From Algoriphagus sediminis (lineage in GTDB: Bacteria; Bacteroidota; Bacteroidia; Cytophagales; Cyclobacteriaceae): a stretch of 64,000 nucleotides of DNA. The notes under the pieces are model-generated. The model had not been told where the DNA came from and ran no database searches. It saw nothing but the letters and a program-made list of their open reading frames with translations. Positions 35,380 to 44,339 of the stretch are shown here, in pieces (the stretch's first letter is position 1; every line of letters starts with the position of its first letter). A program made the position numbers and the translations under genes. The stretch spans positions 434,001 through 498,000 of the forward strand of contig NZ_JAUEPH010000001.1 of NCBI RefSeq assembly GCF_030403435.1, read 5' to 3'.

Positions 35380-36743
35380 TTTCGCTGGTGGTTTATTTCA
35401 ATTTTCTTCAATTCGGACTGTAATCTTTCCCGGTCGAAAACTTTACCCCGGATAACTACATAAAGAGGATCCTGCATAGTTTTAAGGTTTTCTAAAGGAT
35501 TTTCAGCTACCATGACAAAATCAGCAGCCATACCCTCTTTGATTTTCCCCCATTCTTCCTCTTTCCCCATATACTTCGCCGGTTCTATAGAGCCGGTTTT
35601 AAGGATTTCATAATTCGACATCCCTGCATCAGCCATCAATTTTATTTCATGATGGATGGAGAAGCCCGGCACATTAAAAACCTGCGGACTATCCGAAGCC
35701 ATAATCATAGGTACTCCTGATTGATGAAGTTGCATAAAAAGTTTTTCACGAAACTGAAGGTAAGGCTCCACATTTTCCTTCGATAGTACTCCAGAACGCT
35801 CTAATTGCTTTTTACTTGTTACCCATTGATATATAAGCGAACCGGGCAAATACTTCATTTCAGGAGCCTGACTAAATTCATCCGCTGGGATGTAGCCAAA
35901 ATACCGATCAAATAGGGTAAGTGTGGGAGCGATATATGTTCCCTCATCCAGAGTTTGGTCGATCAAACCTGGGAGTTTATCCATTTCGACCATACCGACT
36001 AGTTTCAAGTTAAAAGGACCTGAGGTAGTCGGATCGATTATTACATCATCCGGAAGCAAGGCTTCCAGATATCCGTCAATATGCTCCACAGATTTATAGC
36101 CACTCGCCAGGGCATTTTCCAGACCTACTTCCAAGGGAACGTGTCCGCCAAAAGGAATTTCGGCTGCCTTGGCTGCTTTGGAAATGGCCATCATTTCATC
36201 CAGTTTTACACCCGGATGAATCTTTAAGTGGTCAAAGCCATCTGCTTTTTGCTGATTGACCATTTCCACCGCCTGTGAGGGGCTACTCACTGAGTTTCCA
36301 TTAAAGCTAGGGCCAGAAATAAAAACTCTTGGACCATCAATCACACCGGAGTTCACTCTTCTACGGAGATCCAAGTGAGTTGGGTGGCCGAGCATTGACC
36401 TGATCCTAAGTACCCCATTTGCGAGATACAGCCACATAGATTCTTCTTGAAGCTGGGTACTTCCGTCATTCGCTACAGGAAGATGCGCGTGAAATTCAGC
36501 CAATCCGGGAAAAACATATGCTCCGTTTGCGTCGATCACCCTTTCCGCCGTCATCCTCGGGGTCCGGGCATTCAGTGGTATGATTCTTTTTATTTGTCCA
36601 TTTTCTACATAAATGGCGTGATTCTCAAGAACCTCTTCTCCATCCATGGTGACTATGTGGGCATTGGTCACTAAAATGTCCTGAGAGAAACCCTGTGAGA
36701 CCAAAAAAACTAAAAATGCTAAAAGCAGTAGTATACGTTTCAT
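35376..36743 (-). CDS. Exported amidohydrolase-family metal hydrolase
   Basis: A 455-aa protein with a signal peptide (MKRILLLLAFLVFLVSQGFS). The amidohydrolase core carries the first metal pair HAH in FPGLAEFHAHLP, a Lys in HLKIHPG, metal His residues in PFGGHVP and SVEHIDG, and the catalytic Asp in MASDSPQ. The C-terminal imidazolonepropionase-like small domain is present (GKEEEWGKIKEGMAADFV). The substrate could be a dipeptide, a lactam or another cyclic amide; the sequence does not decide. It is coupled to galM. A 14-bp palindrome lies just upstream. Confidence 0.85.
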   Translation of the reverse strand: MKRILLLLAFLVFLVSQGFSQDILVTNAHIVTMDGEEVLENHAIYVENGQIKRIIPLNARTPRMTAERVIDANGAYVFPGLAEFHAHLPVANDGSTQLQEESMWLYLANGVLRIRSMLGHPTHLDLRRRVNSGVIDGPRVFISGPSFNGNSVSSPSQAVEMVNQQKADGFDHLKIHPGVKLDEMMAISKAAKAAEIPFGGHVPLEVGLENALASGYKSVEHIDGYLEALLPDDVIIDPTTSGPFNLKLVGMVEMDKLPGLIDQTLDEGTYIAPTLTLFDRYFGYIPADEFSQAPEMKYLPGSLIYQWVTSKKQLERSGVLSKENVEPYLQFREKLFMQLHQSGVPMIMASDSPQVFNVPGFSIHHEIKLMADAGMSNYEILKTGSIEPAKYMGKEEEWGKIKEGMAADFVMVAENPLENLKTMQDPLYVVIRGKVFDRERLQSELKKIEINHQRK

Positions 36744-36783
36744 AGTATATCTGGGTCTATACTTCTATAAGTTCTTCCTTTGA

Positions 36784-36797
36784 TTGCATTTATGCAA
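36784..36797. promoter_or_regulatory. 14-bp palindrome, operator candidate upstream of the amidohydrolase
   Basis: TTGCATTTATGCAA has perfect six-base arms around a TT centre, 41 bases upstream of the amidohydrolase start. On the minus strand the flanking bases read GGTTGCATA, a nine-base string that recurs upstream of gntK. Confidence 0.35.
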
Positions 36798-36804
36798 CCG
36801 TAGT

Positions 36805-37299
36805 TTACTTTATTTCAGCACAGTTAAGGATGTAGTCCATTGCCTTTGAGAAAATGGCCTCCGGACTCTCATCAATCGAAAGACAAATACCTTCACTGGG
36901 TTTCTCCCAAATCTCAAATTGAGAGGAAAGCATGGATGCCTTCATGTAATGATTCTTTCTTTTTTTCATTCGCTCCCAAATCAAATCTTCAGAGCCAATA
37001 AGATGTATCCAGATAATTTCATTTGATTTTGCCAAGACCTTTCTGTAAGCCTCTTTCAAAGCAGAACAGCCCAAAACTGCACCACCTTTGTCCTTGTGAA
37101 ATTCTAATTGATCAGCCAGTCTTTCTAGCCAAGGAATTCGGTCCTCGTCTGTCAAAGGAATCCCATTACTCATTTTGGCTATATTCTCTTTGGTATGAAA
37201 ATCATCCGCATCGAAGAAAGGTATTTCAAGATGAGACGAAATCATATGACCTATGGTCGTTTTGCCGGTTCCGGATACCCCAGTAACAATTATGAGCAT
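36805..37299 (-). CDS. gntK: Gluconokinase
   Basis: Phosphorylates gluconate to 6-phosphogluconate for entry into the pentose phosphate or Entner-Doudoroff pathway. The 164-aa length is normal. The P-loop GVSGTGKTT is at aa 7-15. Further GntK landmarks are the FFDADDFHTKENIAKMSNGIPL segment, the DRIPWLERL stretch, and CSALKEAYR. The gene is divergent from nagB. The other two genes of this block, amidohydrolase and galM, are also sugar- or small-molecule-related. Confidence 0.95.
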   Translation of the reverse strand: MLIIVTGVSGTGKTTIGHMISSHLEIPFFDADDFHTKENIAKMSNGIPLTDEDRIPWLERLADQLEFHKDKGGAVLGCSALKEAYRKVLAKSNEIIWIHLIGSEDLIWERMKKRKNHYMKASMLSSQFEIWEKPSEGICLSIDESPEAIFSKAMDYILNCAEIK

Positions 37300-37324
37300 A
37301 ATCCAAAAATGCTAAAAATTCCAA

Positions 37325-37341
37325 GAGGTCTATGCAACCTC
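37325..37341. promoter_or_regulatory. Inverted repeat upstream of gntK
   Basis: GAGGT (37325-37329) and ACCTC (37337-37341) flank CTATGCA. The minus strand reads GGTTGCATA within it, shared with the palindrome at 36784 upstream of the amidohydrolase. A common regulator is possible. Confidence 0.3.
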
Positions 37342-37492
37342 AAAAAATAAGTGAATCTTCCAGCTCATACTTTTTAAAGTAAAAAGGCAAAATGTTAAGA
37401 CTTTATTAATTTTTTTATAAAAGTATCTTTTATTCAAAAACTTTTTTTAATTTTACAAAGAAATATAAATTGTAGTCAAACATTCTTAATTC

Positions 37493-37532
37493 AAAAGATA
37501 ATTTGCTCTTAAAGCCATTTAAAAGATAATTT
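37493..37532 (+). repeat. Direct repeat AAAAGATAATTT, two copies, upstream of nagB
   Basis: Copies at 37493-37504 and 37521-37532 start 28 bases apart. The second copy lies inside the loop of an inverted repeat AAAGCCA (37511-37517) / TGGCTTT (37534-37540). This may be a regulator site or an mRNA leader fold for the amino-sugar genes; chance in AT-rich DNA cannot be excluded. Confidence 0.3.
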
Positions 37533-37604
37533 TTGGCTTTATGAGAATTTTGAGAAAATGAAGTTTTATTTGGCTTAATCCAGCAGCTCAAAATCTATAA
37601 ACCT

Positions 37605-39932
37605 ATGTTAGCTAATTACCCACTTTCAGAAGTAGAAAAAGCTTTTCTAAAAGAATCAGGTGTTGATAAGATTTCAACGCTCATACCCTACTTGACGGTT
37701 GACAATTTCCCAAAGCTTGGGCTGCTTACAGCATGCCGATTTCTGGAGTGGGTAGCTGCTAATCCAAATGGAGTAATTTCACTGCCTACAGGTAAAACAC
37801 CAGAATTCTTCATTAAGTGGACTCAGTTTTTATTAACAAACTGGGATAATAAAAAAGGAAAAGAGGTCAGATCTAAGTATGGACTTGGAGACACCCCAAA
37901 GCCTGTCCTAAAGGATTTAACCTTTGTCCAGATTGACGAATTTTATCCTATTTCTTCGAAGCAAGCCAACAGCTTCTATGATTACGTCAACAAATTCTAT
38001 CTTGAAGGATTTGGCCTATCTAAAGAAAAAGCAATCCTCATTAATTCGGATGAAATCCCATTAGCTAATGGCATGTCTTATTCTGAAGTTTTTCCAGAAT
38101 TAAAAGTTGATTTATCCCTAAGATTCCGTGAGCCGAAGACCCCTCTAGAAGCATTGCAGCAAGAATCCATTTATAAAATAGATCAATGGTGCGGGGAATA
38201 TGAGCAAAGAATCCGTGACGCCGGTGGAATCGGTTTCTTCCTAGGTGGAATAGGACCTGATGGTCATATCGCCTTCAATACCAGGGGTTCTCATTTATAT
38301 TCAGTAACCAGACTGACAGAAACGAATTTTGAAACTCAAGCTGTAGCCGCTGGAGACCTTGGTGGAATTGAAGTCTCGGCTAATCGATTGGTGATTACCA
38401 TTGGATTGGACACCATTGTTTACAATAAAGATGCAGTCGGAATAATCATCGCAGCTGGCGAGGCGAAGGCACAAATTGTAAAGGATTCTCTTGAGACAGA
38501 GATGAACAATGTGTATCCCGCTACAGTCCTGCAAAAACTTAAAAACGGTCGATTCTATCTAACCAAAGGTGCCGCTGTAAGATTAACCGACTCAGTGGAC
38601 GCCTATTATGAAAAAGGTGAGTGGACTTGGGAAAAAACAGAAAGATCTGTTATGGATCTTTGTAAAAAGCTTCAAAAATATGGTCACAGATTAAAGTTGT
38701 CTGAATTAAAGGCTGATAAATACACCAGCATGATTCCTGACCTCTCTGAAGACACCGTAAATCAGGTTATCGCTAGTATTGATGCCAAGATCGCCAGAGG
38801 ACTGGAGCGAGAAACAGATGAAGTTTTACTTCATACCGGACCACACCATGATGACATTTCTCTCGGTATACTTCCACATATTACCAAACAGCTAAATGAA
38901 CCCAGCAATGAGGCTCACTTTTCTGTTCTGACCTCAGGCTTTACAGCTGTGACAAACACATTTGTAATTGATACACTTCAGCACACCAAAAAACTTTTGG
39001 ATAATGGAGAAATACAAATGGTGCATTATGAGGACTTCTTCAAAATCGGATATTCTCTAAAAACCGATAAAGATGTCTACCACTATCTAACCAACGTGGC
39101 TTCGGAAAACCCTGAAGAGCGCTTAAGGGGACTTTGCCACAGAGTGGTTCGTGCCTTGGTGATTGTATTCGAAATACCAAACAAAACCCGTCTTCGTGAA
39201 ACGATCAATGATGTGATCAGTATTCTGAAAAATAGCTATGATGGGGAAAAGAACCCTGCTAAAATCCAAAAGCTGAAAGGAATGATCAGGGAATTCGAAG
39301 AGGAACTAGTATGGGCCCACTTTGGAGTGCAGGTCAAGAATGTTCACCACTTAAGGCTCGGGTTTTACACCGGAGATATTTTCACCGAACAGCCAGATAA
39401 GGACCGAGACGTGGAACCAATCGTGGATATGTTCAGAAAGATCAAACCCACAAAAATTAGTCTCACCCTAGACCCTGAAGGTTCTGGTCCTGATACCCAT
39501 TACAAAGTCCTTCAAGCAACAGCTGCAGCAGTTAAAAAATGGGGAGAAGAGCATGACACGAGCGAGTTAAGAATAATAGGTTACAGAAACGTATGGTTTA
39601 AATTTCAGCCATACGAAGCAAACGTGATCGTTCCGGTATCTCTGAGTGATTTATCAGTAATGGAAGATTCATTTGCTAACTGTTATCTAAGCCAGGTGAA
39701 TGCTTCTTTCCCGAGTTATTCGCATAATGGAAAGTTTAGCACCGTAGCAAAACGTACTTGGGTAGAACAATTAAATAATGTTCAACTCTTGCTAGGCAAA
39801 AACTTCTTTTATCTACACGATAGAGCCGATGTAAGAGCAAGTCATGGGTTGATTTTCTTCCGAGATATGAATGTGGAAGAATTCCTTGCCACTGCTCGAG
39901 AATTGGAAAAATCTATCGAAGGAATGCTATAA
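37605..39932 (+). CDS. nagB: Glucosamine-6-phosphate deaminase fused to a PIG-L/LmbE deacetylase domain
   Basis: A 775-aa two-domain protein. The N-terminal about 330 aa is NagB-like, with the active-site segment GGIGPDGHIAFN near aa 215-226; it converts glucosamine-6-P to fructose-6-P and ammonia. The C-terminal part is a PIG-L deacetylase domain with the zinc/base motif GPHHDD (H414, H415, D416, D417), the equivalent of the classic HPDD, and a later VHHLRLGFY. The fusion suggests deacetylation and deamination of GlcNAc-6-P in one chain; long NagB proteins of this kind are known in Bacteroidota. A ROK kinase follows in the same orientation. No separate nagA was seen in the window. Confidence 0.92.
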   Translation: MLANYPLSEVEKAFLKESGVDKISTLIPYLTVDNFPKLGLLTACRFLEWVAANPNGVISLPTGKTPEFFIKWTQFLLTNWDNKKGKEVRSKYGLGDTPKPVLKDLTFVQIDEFYPISSKQANSFYDYVNKFYLEGFGLSKEKAILINSDEIPLANGMSYSEVFPELKVDLSLRFREPKTPLEALQQESIYKIDQWCGEYEQRIRDAGGIGFFLGGIGPDGHIAFNTRGSHLYSVTRLTETNFETQAVAAGDLGGIEVSANRLVITIGLDTIVYNKDAVGIIIAAGEAKAQIVKDSLETEMNNVYPATVLQKLKNGRFYLTKGAAVRLTDSVDAYYEKGEWTWEKTERSVMDLCKKLQKYGHRLKLSELKADKYTSMIPDLSEDTVNQVIASIDAKIARGLERETDEVLLHTGPHHDDISLGILPHITKQLNEPSNEAHFSVLTSGFTAVTNTFVIDTLQHTKKLLDNGEIQMVHYEDFFKIGYSLKTDKDVYHYLTNVASENPEERLRGLCHRVVRALVIVFEIPNKTRLRETINDVISILKNSYDGEKNPAKIQKLKGMIREFEEELVWAHFGVQVKNVHHLRLGFYTGDIFTEQPDKDRDVEPIVDMFRKIKPTKISLTLDPEGSGPDTHYKVLQATAAAVKKWGEEHDTSELRIIGYRNVWFKFQPYEANVIVPVSLSDLSVMEDSFANCYLSQVNASFPSYSHNGKFSTVAKRTWVEQLNNVQLLLGKNFFYLHDRADVRASHGLIFFRDMNVEEFLATARELEKSIEGML

Positions 39933-40009
39933 AAAAGAACTTATCATTCCAACAATATCGGGTAATAGAAAGTAAGCCTTACAAGTAAAATCATTTTAGA
40001 GTTTAATCA

Positions 40010-40876
40010 ATGAAACAACCAATCCTGGGAATTGACATCGGAGGAACCGGCATTGTAGCAGGGGTTCTCGTGGATGGACATTTGGAAGAGGTGAGATCCA
40101 TACCCACCCCGGCCAATGAGTCCCAGGAAGTAGTTTTAAATGCAATTGCAGAATTCATTGAGGGTTTTATGCATCACGACTTGTTAGGGATAGGAATTGG
40201 AATTCCTGGATTGGTCGATGTTGAAAATGGTATTGTACTGAATCTCTCCAATATTCCTGCATTTCAACATGTTCATTTAAGGGAGTTCCTGGAGAACCGA
40301 TTTAGAAAGCCTGTTTTTATAAATAATGATGCCAACTGCTTTGCACTCGGAGTGCAAAAATATGGGGTAGGAAGGCCATATAAGAACCTGGTTGGAATTA
40401 CCCTCGGAACTGGTGTAGGTGGGGGAATAGTGATCAACGGACACTTGTATTCAGGTGTTTTCTCTGCAGCCGGAGAATGGTGCAGCGCACCGTATCTGGA
40501 CCACGATTTTGAATATTACTGCAGTGGAAAATTCTTTAATCAGGTCTATAAAGAAAAGCCAAAAACTCTGGCTAAAAAGGCGGAAAAGGGAGATTTAATA
40601 GCCATCCGCGCTTTTAATGAATATGGAAAGCACTTGGGGGCTTTGATAAAACATATTTTATATGCCTTTGCTCCTGAGGCCATTGTATTAGGCGGTTCTA
40701 TTCGAAAGACCTACCCACATTTTCAGGAATCACTTTTTGAATCTCTAAAAGACTTCAGATACCCTCAGGTAATACAAAGGACTAAGATTCTGATTTCAGA
40801 GCTCGATGAAACAGCAGTTCATGGCGCTGTAGCATTAGTCGAGGATGAGGTGGAAATTATCCCTGCCGTCAAATAG
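40010..40876 (+). CDS. ROK-family sugar kinase without the usual zinc motif
   Basis: A 288-aa kinase with the ATP-binding LGIDIGGTGIVAG, catalytic Asp in FINNDANCFALG, and GITLGTGVGGGIVING. The position of the ROK zinc site (normally His then CxCGxxGCxE) reads AGEWCSAPYLDHDFEYYCSGKFF, with only two Cys and no GHxC pattern. Substrate is likely glucose, GlcNAc or glucosamine, given its place 77 bases after nagB. It could instead use another sugar because the zinc loop shapes that site. Confidence 0.85.
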   Translation: MKQPILGIDIGGTGIVAGVLVDGHLEEVRSIPTPANESQEVVLNAIAEFIEGFMHHDLLGIGIGIPGLVDVENGIVLNLSNIPAFQHVHLREFLENRFRKPVFINNDANCFALGVQKYGVGRPYKNLVGITLGTGVGGGIVINGHLYSGVFSAAGEWCSAPYLDHDFEYYCSGKFFNQVYKEKPKTLAKKAEKGDLIAIRAFNEYGKHLGALIKHILYAFAPEAIVLGGSIRKTYPHFQESLFESLKDFRYPQVIQRTKILISELDETAVHGAVALVEDEVEIIPAVK

Positions 40877-40947
40877 CAATTACTTCTTTACTCATTTTTT
40901 GATTCGTTCCTAAATCGAAATGCTTTAATTGGGACAAAAAAGAACTT

Positions 40948-41901
40948 ATGTCTGATTCAAATCTGCTAAAGGTTGCCCTCGCACAAATTTCTCCTGTTTG
41001 GCTAAGAAAATCTCAAACTCTTGAAAAAGTAAAACAAACCATTTCAGAGGCATCTGATCATGGAGCAGAATTGGTGATTTTTGGAGAAGGGCTGGTTCCA
41101 GGATATCCCTTTTGGCTACCTATTACCAATGGTACAGCTTGGGATGATTCAATTCAAAAAGAAATTCATGCTCACTATGCGAGAGAAGCCGTGCAGATTG
41201 AAAAAGGCGACCTGGTAGAAATACAAGCTCTCTCGAAAGAAAAGGGTATAGCTGTTTATCTGGGAATCATTGAGCGCCCTTCAGACCGTGGAGGGCATAG
41301 CCTTTATTGTTCTTTAGTTTATATTTCCTCGAATGGCGAAATTAAGTCCGTTCACAGAAAGCTTCAACCTACCTACGACGAACGACTAACTTGGTCACCA
41401 GGTGATGGTAATGGACTCCAGGTTCACCCGTTGAAGAATTTTTCTATTGGAGGTTTGAATTGCTGGGAAAACTGGATGCCACTGGCCAGGACCGCACTTT
41501 ATGGATTGGGTGAAAATCTGCACGTGGCCGTTTGGCCGGGAGCAGTTCGAAATACCGAAAACATCACCCGAATGATTGCTCAAGAATCACGCTCTTTTGT
41601 TATCTCTGTTTCGAGCATCATGAGAAAAACAGATTTCCCCTCTGAAACTCCTCACCTCGAAAAGATCCTGGCAAAATCACCAGAAGTGCTCGCAAATGGA
41701 GGTAGTTGCATTGCTGGCCCGGATGGCAACTGGATTCTTGAGCCCAAAGCTGATTTTGAAGGACTTCTTTATGAAACTTTGGATTTTAATCGTGTTTTGG
41801 AAGAAAGGCAGAACTTTGACCCTGTAGGACATTATTCACGCCCAGATGTTCTGCGCCTTCATGTTAATCGGGAGAGGCAGCACTCAGTTGACTTTGACTG
41901 A
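40948..41901 (+). CDS. Nitrilase-family carbon-nitrogen hydrolase
   Basis: A 317-aa hydrolase with the full catalytic triad: E47 in IFGEGLVPGYP, K138 in HRKLQPTYDERLTW, and C172 in GGLNCWENWMPLAR. The segments around Lys and Cys are those of true nitrilases rather than amidases or cyanide hydratases. It converts nitriles to carboxylic acids and ammonia, forming large spiral oligomers. It lies 71 bases after the ROK gene and converges on the oxidoreductase gene with only 12 bases between. The natural substrate is unknown. Confidence 0.88.
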   Translation: MSDSNLLKVALAQISPVWLRKSQTLEKVKQTISEASDHGAELVIFGEGLVPGYPFWLPITNGTAWDDSIQKEIHAHYAREAVQIEKGDLVEIQALSKEKGIAVYLGIIERPSDRGGHSLYCSLVYISSNGEIKSVHRKLQPTYDERLTWSPGDGNGLQVHPLKNFSIGGLNCWENWMPLARTALYGLGENLHVAVWPGAVRNTENITRMIAQESRSFVISVSSIMRKTDFPSETPHLEKILAKSPEVLANGGSCIAGPDGNWILEPKADFEGLLYETLDFNRVLEERQNFDPVGHYSRPDVLRLHVNRERQHSVDFD

Positions 41902-41913
41902 AACTCAACTCTT

Positions 41914-43299
41914 CTAACCCTGTCCCCTACCGGACTCTTCTAAAGGAATATCTGTCAAATCCTGAACTCGAACGGGCCTACCGGATTCAATACTATTTCT
42001 AGCGGCAATTCCTACCAAAATCGACATTGCTCCATCCCTGCTCCCTGCTGATTGGCGATAGGGATCTGCCATATTAGGATCCTTAAATAGTTTATCCTTC
42101 AGACGGGTATCTCCTCCACCATGTCCACCTCCACCATGTGGAATTACGATTTTTTTGCGTTCGCCAAAATTGGTGGTTAGATAGATGTCATCCTGAGAAG
42201 GCTCTTCCCATGGTTGTCTTTCCTTGATCCAGGCTTCAAGCCTTCCTTTGGTTCCGTTGAATGCAATCCTATAGCCCTCATAAGGTGAATAAGTAGTGAG
42301 GGAATAACTCACCTGAACCTCATTTTTATACTTGATTTGCACAGCCATCTTATCGTAGATATCAATATCCTCACGGAATACACATCCATCACGATGATAT
42401 CCATCATAGGATTCATTTTTTACATAAAGATTCACGAGATGTTCATTTCTTGTGATATCCCAATGAAAATTACATTTCTCTTTGAATTCACATCCCCGGC
42501 AGGTAGTCCCTCGGAAAGGACCATTTTTCCCATAGAATTCAAGTTTGCCATAGGCAAAAACTTCTTCAGGATCAGAATCAATCCACCAATTCAAAAGATC
42601 AAAATGGTGGGTAGACTTATGAACAAGAAGGGTTCCCCCAAACTCCTTTTTTCTATGCCATCTTCGGAAATAATCTGCGCCATGGTACACATCCAGATAC
42701 CAGTGAAAATCTACGGAGGTCAAATCACCAATAGAACCATCGCGAAGGAGTTCAAAAAGTTTTTGACGATGAGGTGAATACCGATAATTAAAGGTTACAA
42801 TCAACCTCTTTCCGGAAGCTCGTTCGGCATCGAGAATTGCCTGACACTTAGCTTCATCCGTGGTCATAGGCTTCTCAGAAATCACATTCATTCCTGCATT
42901 TAGGCCTTTTATGATGTATTCGTGATGAGTACTATCCATTGTGGTGACAATGAGAAGGTCGGGTTTTGCTTCAGCAATCATCTGATCAGCATCCAAAAAA
43001 GTAGGGCAATCCACACCAATAAACTCCTTAGCATAGGCAAGGCGACCTTCATTTATATCAGAGAGTCCCACGAACTCCACCAAATCATCGTAAACCCTCT
43101 TGACATCTCTACCAAACATTCCACACCCCCTGATTCCTGTTCCCACCAGGGCGATCTTCATTTTTTCAGTCTTTTCAGACCAAAGGCTTAAAGCTTCCGC
43201 AACTGGATGTACAAAAAAAGAACCTGCCAAAAGAGACACCGAGGTAGCGATAAAATTACGTCTTGATTGTTTCTGATCTTCTGTCATAGGTAAAAGCAT
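41914..43299 (-). CDS. Gfo/Idh/MocA oxidoreductase with Tat-like leader and four-cysteine insertion
   Basis: A 461-aa protein. The N-terminus carries a twin-arginine motif QSRRNFIAT followed by a hydrophobic stretch, so it is probably exported folded with its cofactor. The Rossmann domain starts MKIALVGTGIRGCG, with SDINEGR, then EKPMT carrying the conserved Lys, and a YRYSPHR segment. Near aa 267-306 an insertion has C267-x2-C270-x5-C276 and C306 (GCVFRED), a likely metal site. ATG 43287 is an alternative start. It probably oxidises a sugar or cyclitol with NAD(P); the substrate is not indicated by neighbours. The insertion is recurrent in some Bacteroidota homologues as far as I recall. Confidence 0.85.
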   Translation of the reverse strand: MLLPMTEDQKQSRRNFIATSVSLLAGSFFVHPVAEALSLWSEKTEKMKIALVGTGIRGCGMFGRDVKRVYDDLVEFVGLSDINEGRLAYAKEFIGVDCPTFLDADQMIAEAKPDLLIVTTMDSTHHEYIIKGLNAGMNVISEKPMTTDEAKCQAILDAERASGKRLIVTFNYRYSPHRQKLFELLRDGSIGDLTSVDFHWYLDVYHGADYFRRWHRKKEFGGTLLVHKSTHHFDLLNWWIDSDPEEVFAYGKLEFYGKNGPFRGTTCRGCEFKEKCNFHWDITRNEHLVNLYVKNESYDGYHRDGCVFREDIDIYDKMAVQIKYKNEVQVSYSLTTYSPYEGYRIAFNGTKGRLEAWIKERQPWEEPSQDDIYLTTNFGERKKIVIPHGGGGHGGGDTRLKDKLFKDPNMADPYRQSAGSRDGAMSILVGIAARNSIESGRPVRVQDLTDIPLEESGRGQG

Positions 43300-43433
43300 T
43301 TAAAGTCAGAATATACAGGAAATCCTTCAATCAAAGGAGCCTTTTCAGCTTATAGGAATTTCTTAAGGATAAATGGCAACAAATGGAGAATTAGACCCTG
43401 AATTGAATTAATTTAGATTCTCAAACCTATTTT

Positions 43434-44291
43434 ATGGAAACTGCAATCTCGATGAAAGGCCTATTTAGAATAAGCCGCCCTATCAATTTGTTGATGGTGG
43501 CTTTTGCCCAATTCATGGCGGCCTACTTTCTCGTGATAACAGACCAAAATGGGAATCCTGTAGCGGCAGATCCCAAACTTTATCTTTTGATCCTTTCCAC
43601 CCTGATCATTACTGCTGCCGGTTATATGATCAACGATTACTATGACGTGAAGATAGATTATGTCAATCGTCCAAACGAAGTCATTGTGGGGAAAACTATC
43701 AAAAGAAGAGTAATCATAGTTCTTCACACTTTCTTAAACTTTAGTGGAATTGGACTTGGCTACCTTGTCTCCCCGCGAATCGCATTGGTAAATTTTGCAG
43801 CGGCTTTTTTACTATGGCTTTACAGTAATGAGCTAAAAAGAAGGCCATTTATCGGGAATTTTGTAGTGGCTTTGCTGACAGCTTTGGCCATATTTATGGT
43901 CGGGATTTATTACCAGAAATCAGAATTATTGATTTTCACTTATGCTGTTTTTGCCTTTTACCTGAACCTAATTCGGGAAATAATTAAGGACATAGAAGAT
44001 AGGCAGGGGGATAGAAAACATGGCTGCAGAACACTCCCAATTGCGATTGGATTTCGAAAAACCAAGGAAGTGATCTTTGTAATCGCTTTCTGCTTTGTAG
44101 TTTCCATCATACTCATCACATTGGCCCTAAATCAAAAAGACCTCTACTTGTATTTTGGTGGCCTAGGGATTTTCTTCCTCTACTTCTTATATAAAATTTA
44201 TCTGGGAGATCGTAGAGAGCACTTTACTGAGCTCAGTAAATATGCCAAAATCTTAATGCTGATCGGAACAATCAGTATGGCATTCCTTTAA
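43434..44291 (+). CDS. UbiA-family prenyltransferase
   Basis: A 285-aa polytopic membrane enzyme with about eight to nine helices. The first Asp-rich motif is N67-D68-Y-Y-D71-V-K-I-D75 and the second is IKDIEDRQGDRKHG, both binding the prenyl diphosphate through magnesium. Bacteroidota members are often named geranylgeranylglycerol-phosphate geranylgeranyltransferase, but menaquinone- or other prenyl-acceptor roles cannot be excluded. It lies 21 bases before the PL8 frame and may be cotranscribed with it, though the functions differ. Confidence 0.88.
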   Translation: METAISMKGLFRISRPINLLMVAFAQFMAAYFLVITDQNGNPVAADPKLYLLILSTLIITAAGYMINDYYDVKIDYVNRPNEVIVGKTIKRRVIIVLHTFLNFSGIGLGYLVSPRIALVNFAAAFLLWLYSNELKRRPFIGNFVVALLTALAIFMVGIYYQKSELLIFTYAVFAFYLNLIREIIKDIEDRQGDRKHGCRTLPIAIGFRKTKEVIFVIAFCFVVSIILITLALNQKDLYLYFGGLGIFFLYFLYKIYLGDRREHFTELSKYAKILMLIGTISMAFL

Positions 44292-44339
44292 TCCGTCAAA
44301 TTCTCTATTTTTATGTATTTCAAGCAATTATTTAATTCC

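Larger units (their letters stand above)
37300..37604. other. Divergent intergenic region between gntK and nagB
   Basis: 305 very AT-rich bases without a gene. It holds the gntK-side inverted repeat (37325-37341), a pair of 12-bp direct repeats (37493-37532) and a seven-base-arm inverted repeat (37511-37540) before nagB. No exact TAnnTTTG element was found on either strand. Confidence 0.6.

Noticed and set aside
37511..37540. Hairpin before nagB as a terminator of an unseen transcript
   Set aside because: The T-run is missing after the right arm and no gene reads into it; listed only as part of a possible regulatory leader.
37605..39932. Splitting the NagB/PIG-L gene into two genes
   Set aside because: The frame is continuous with no internal stop, and such fused proteins are known in this phylum.
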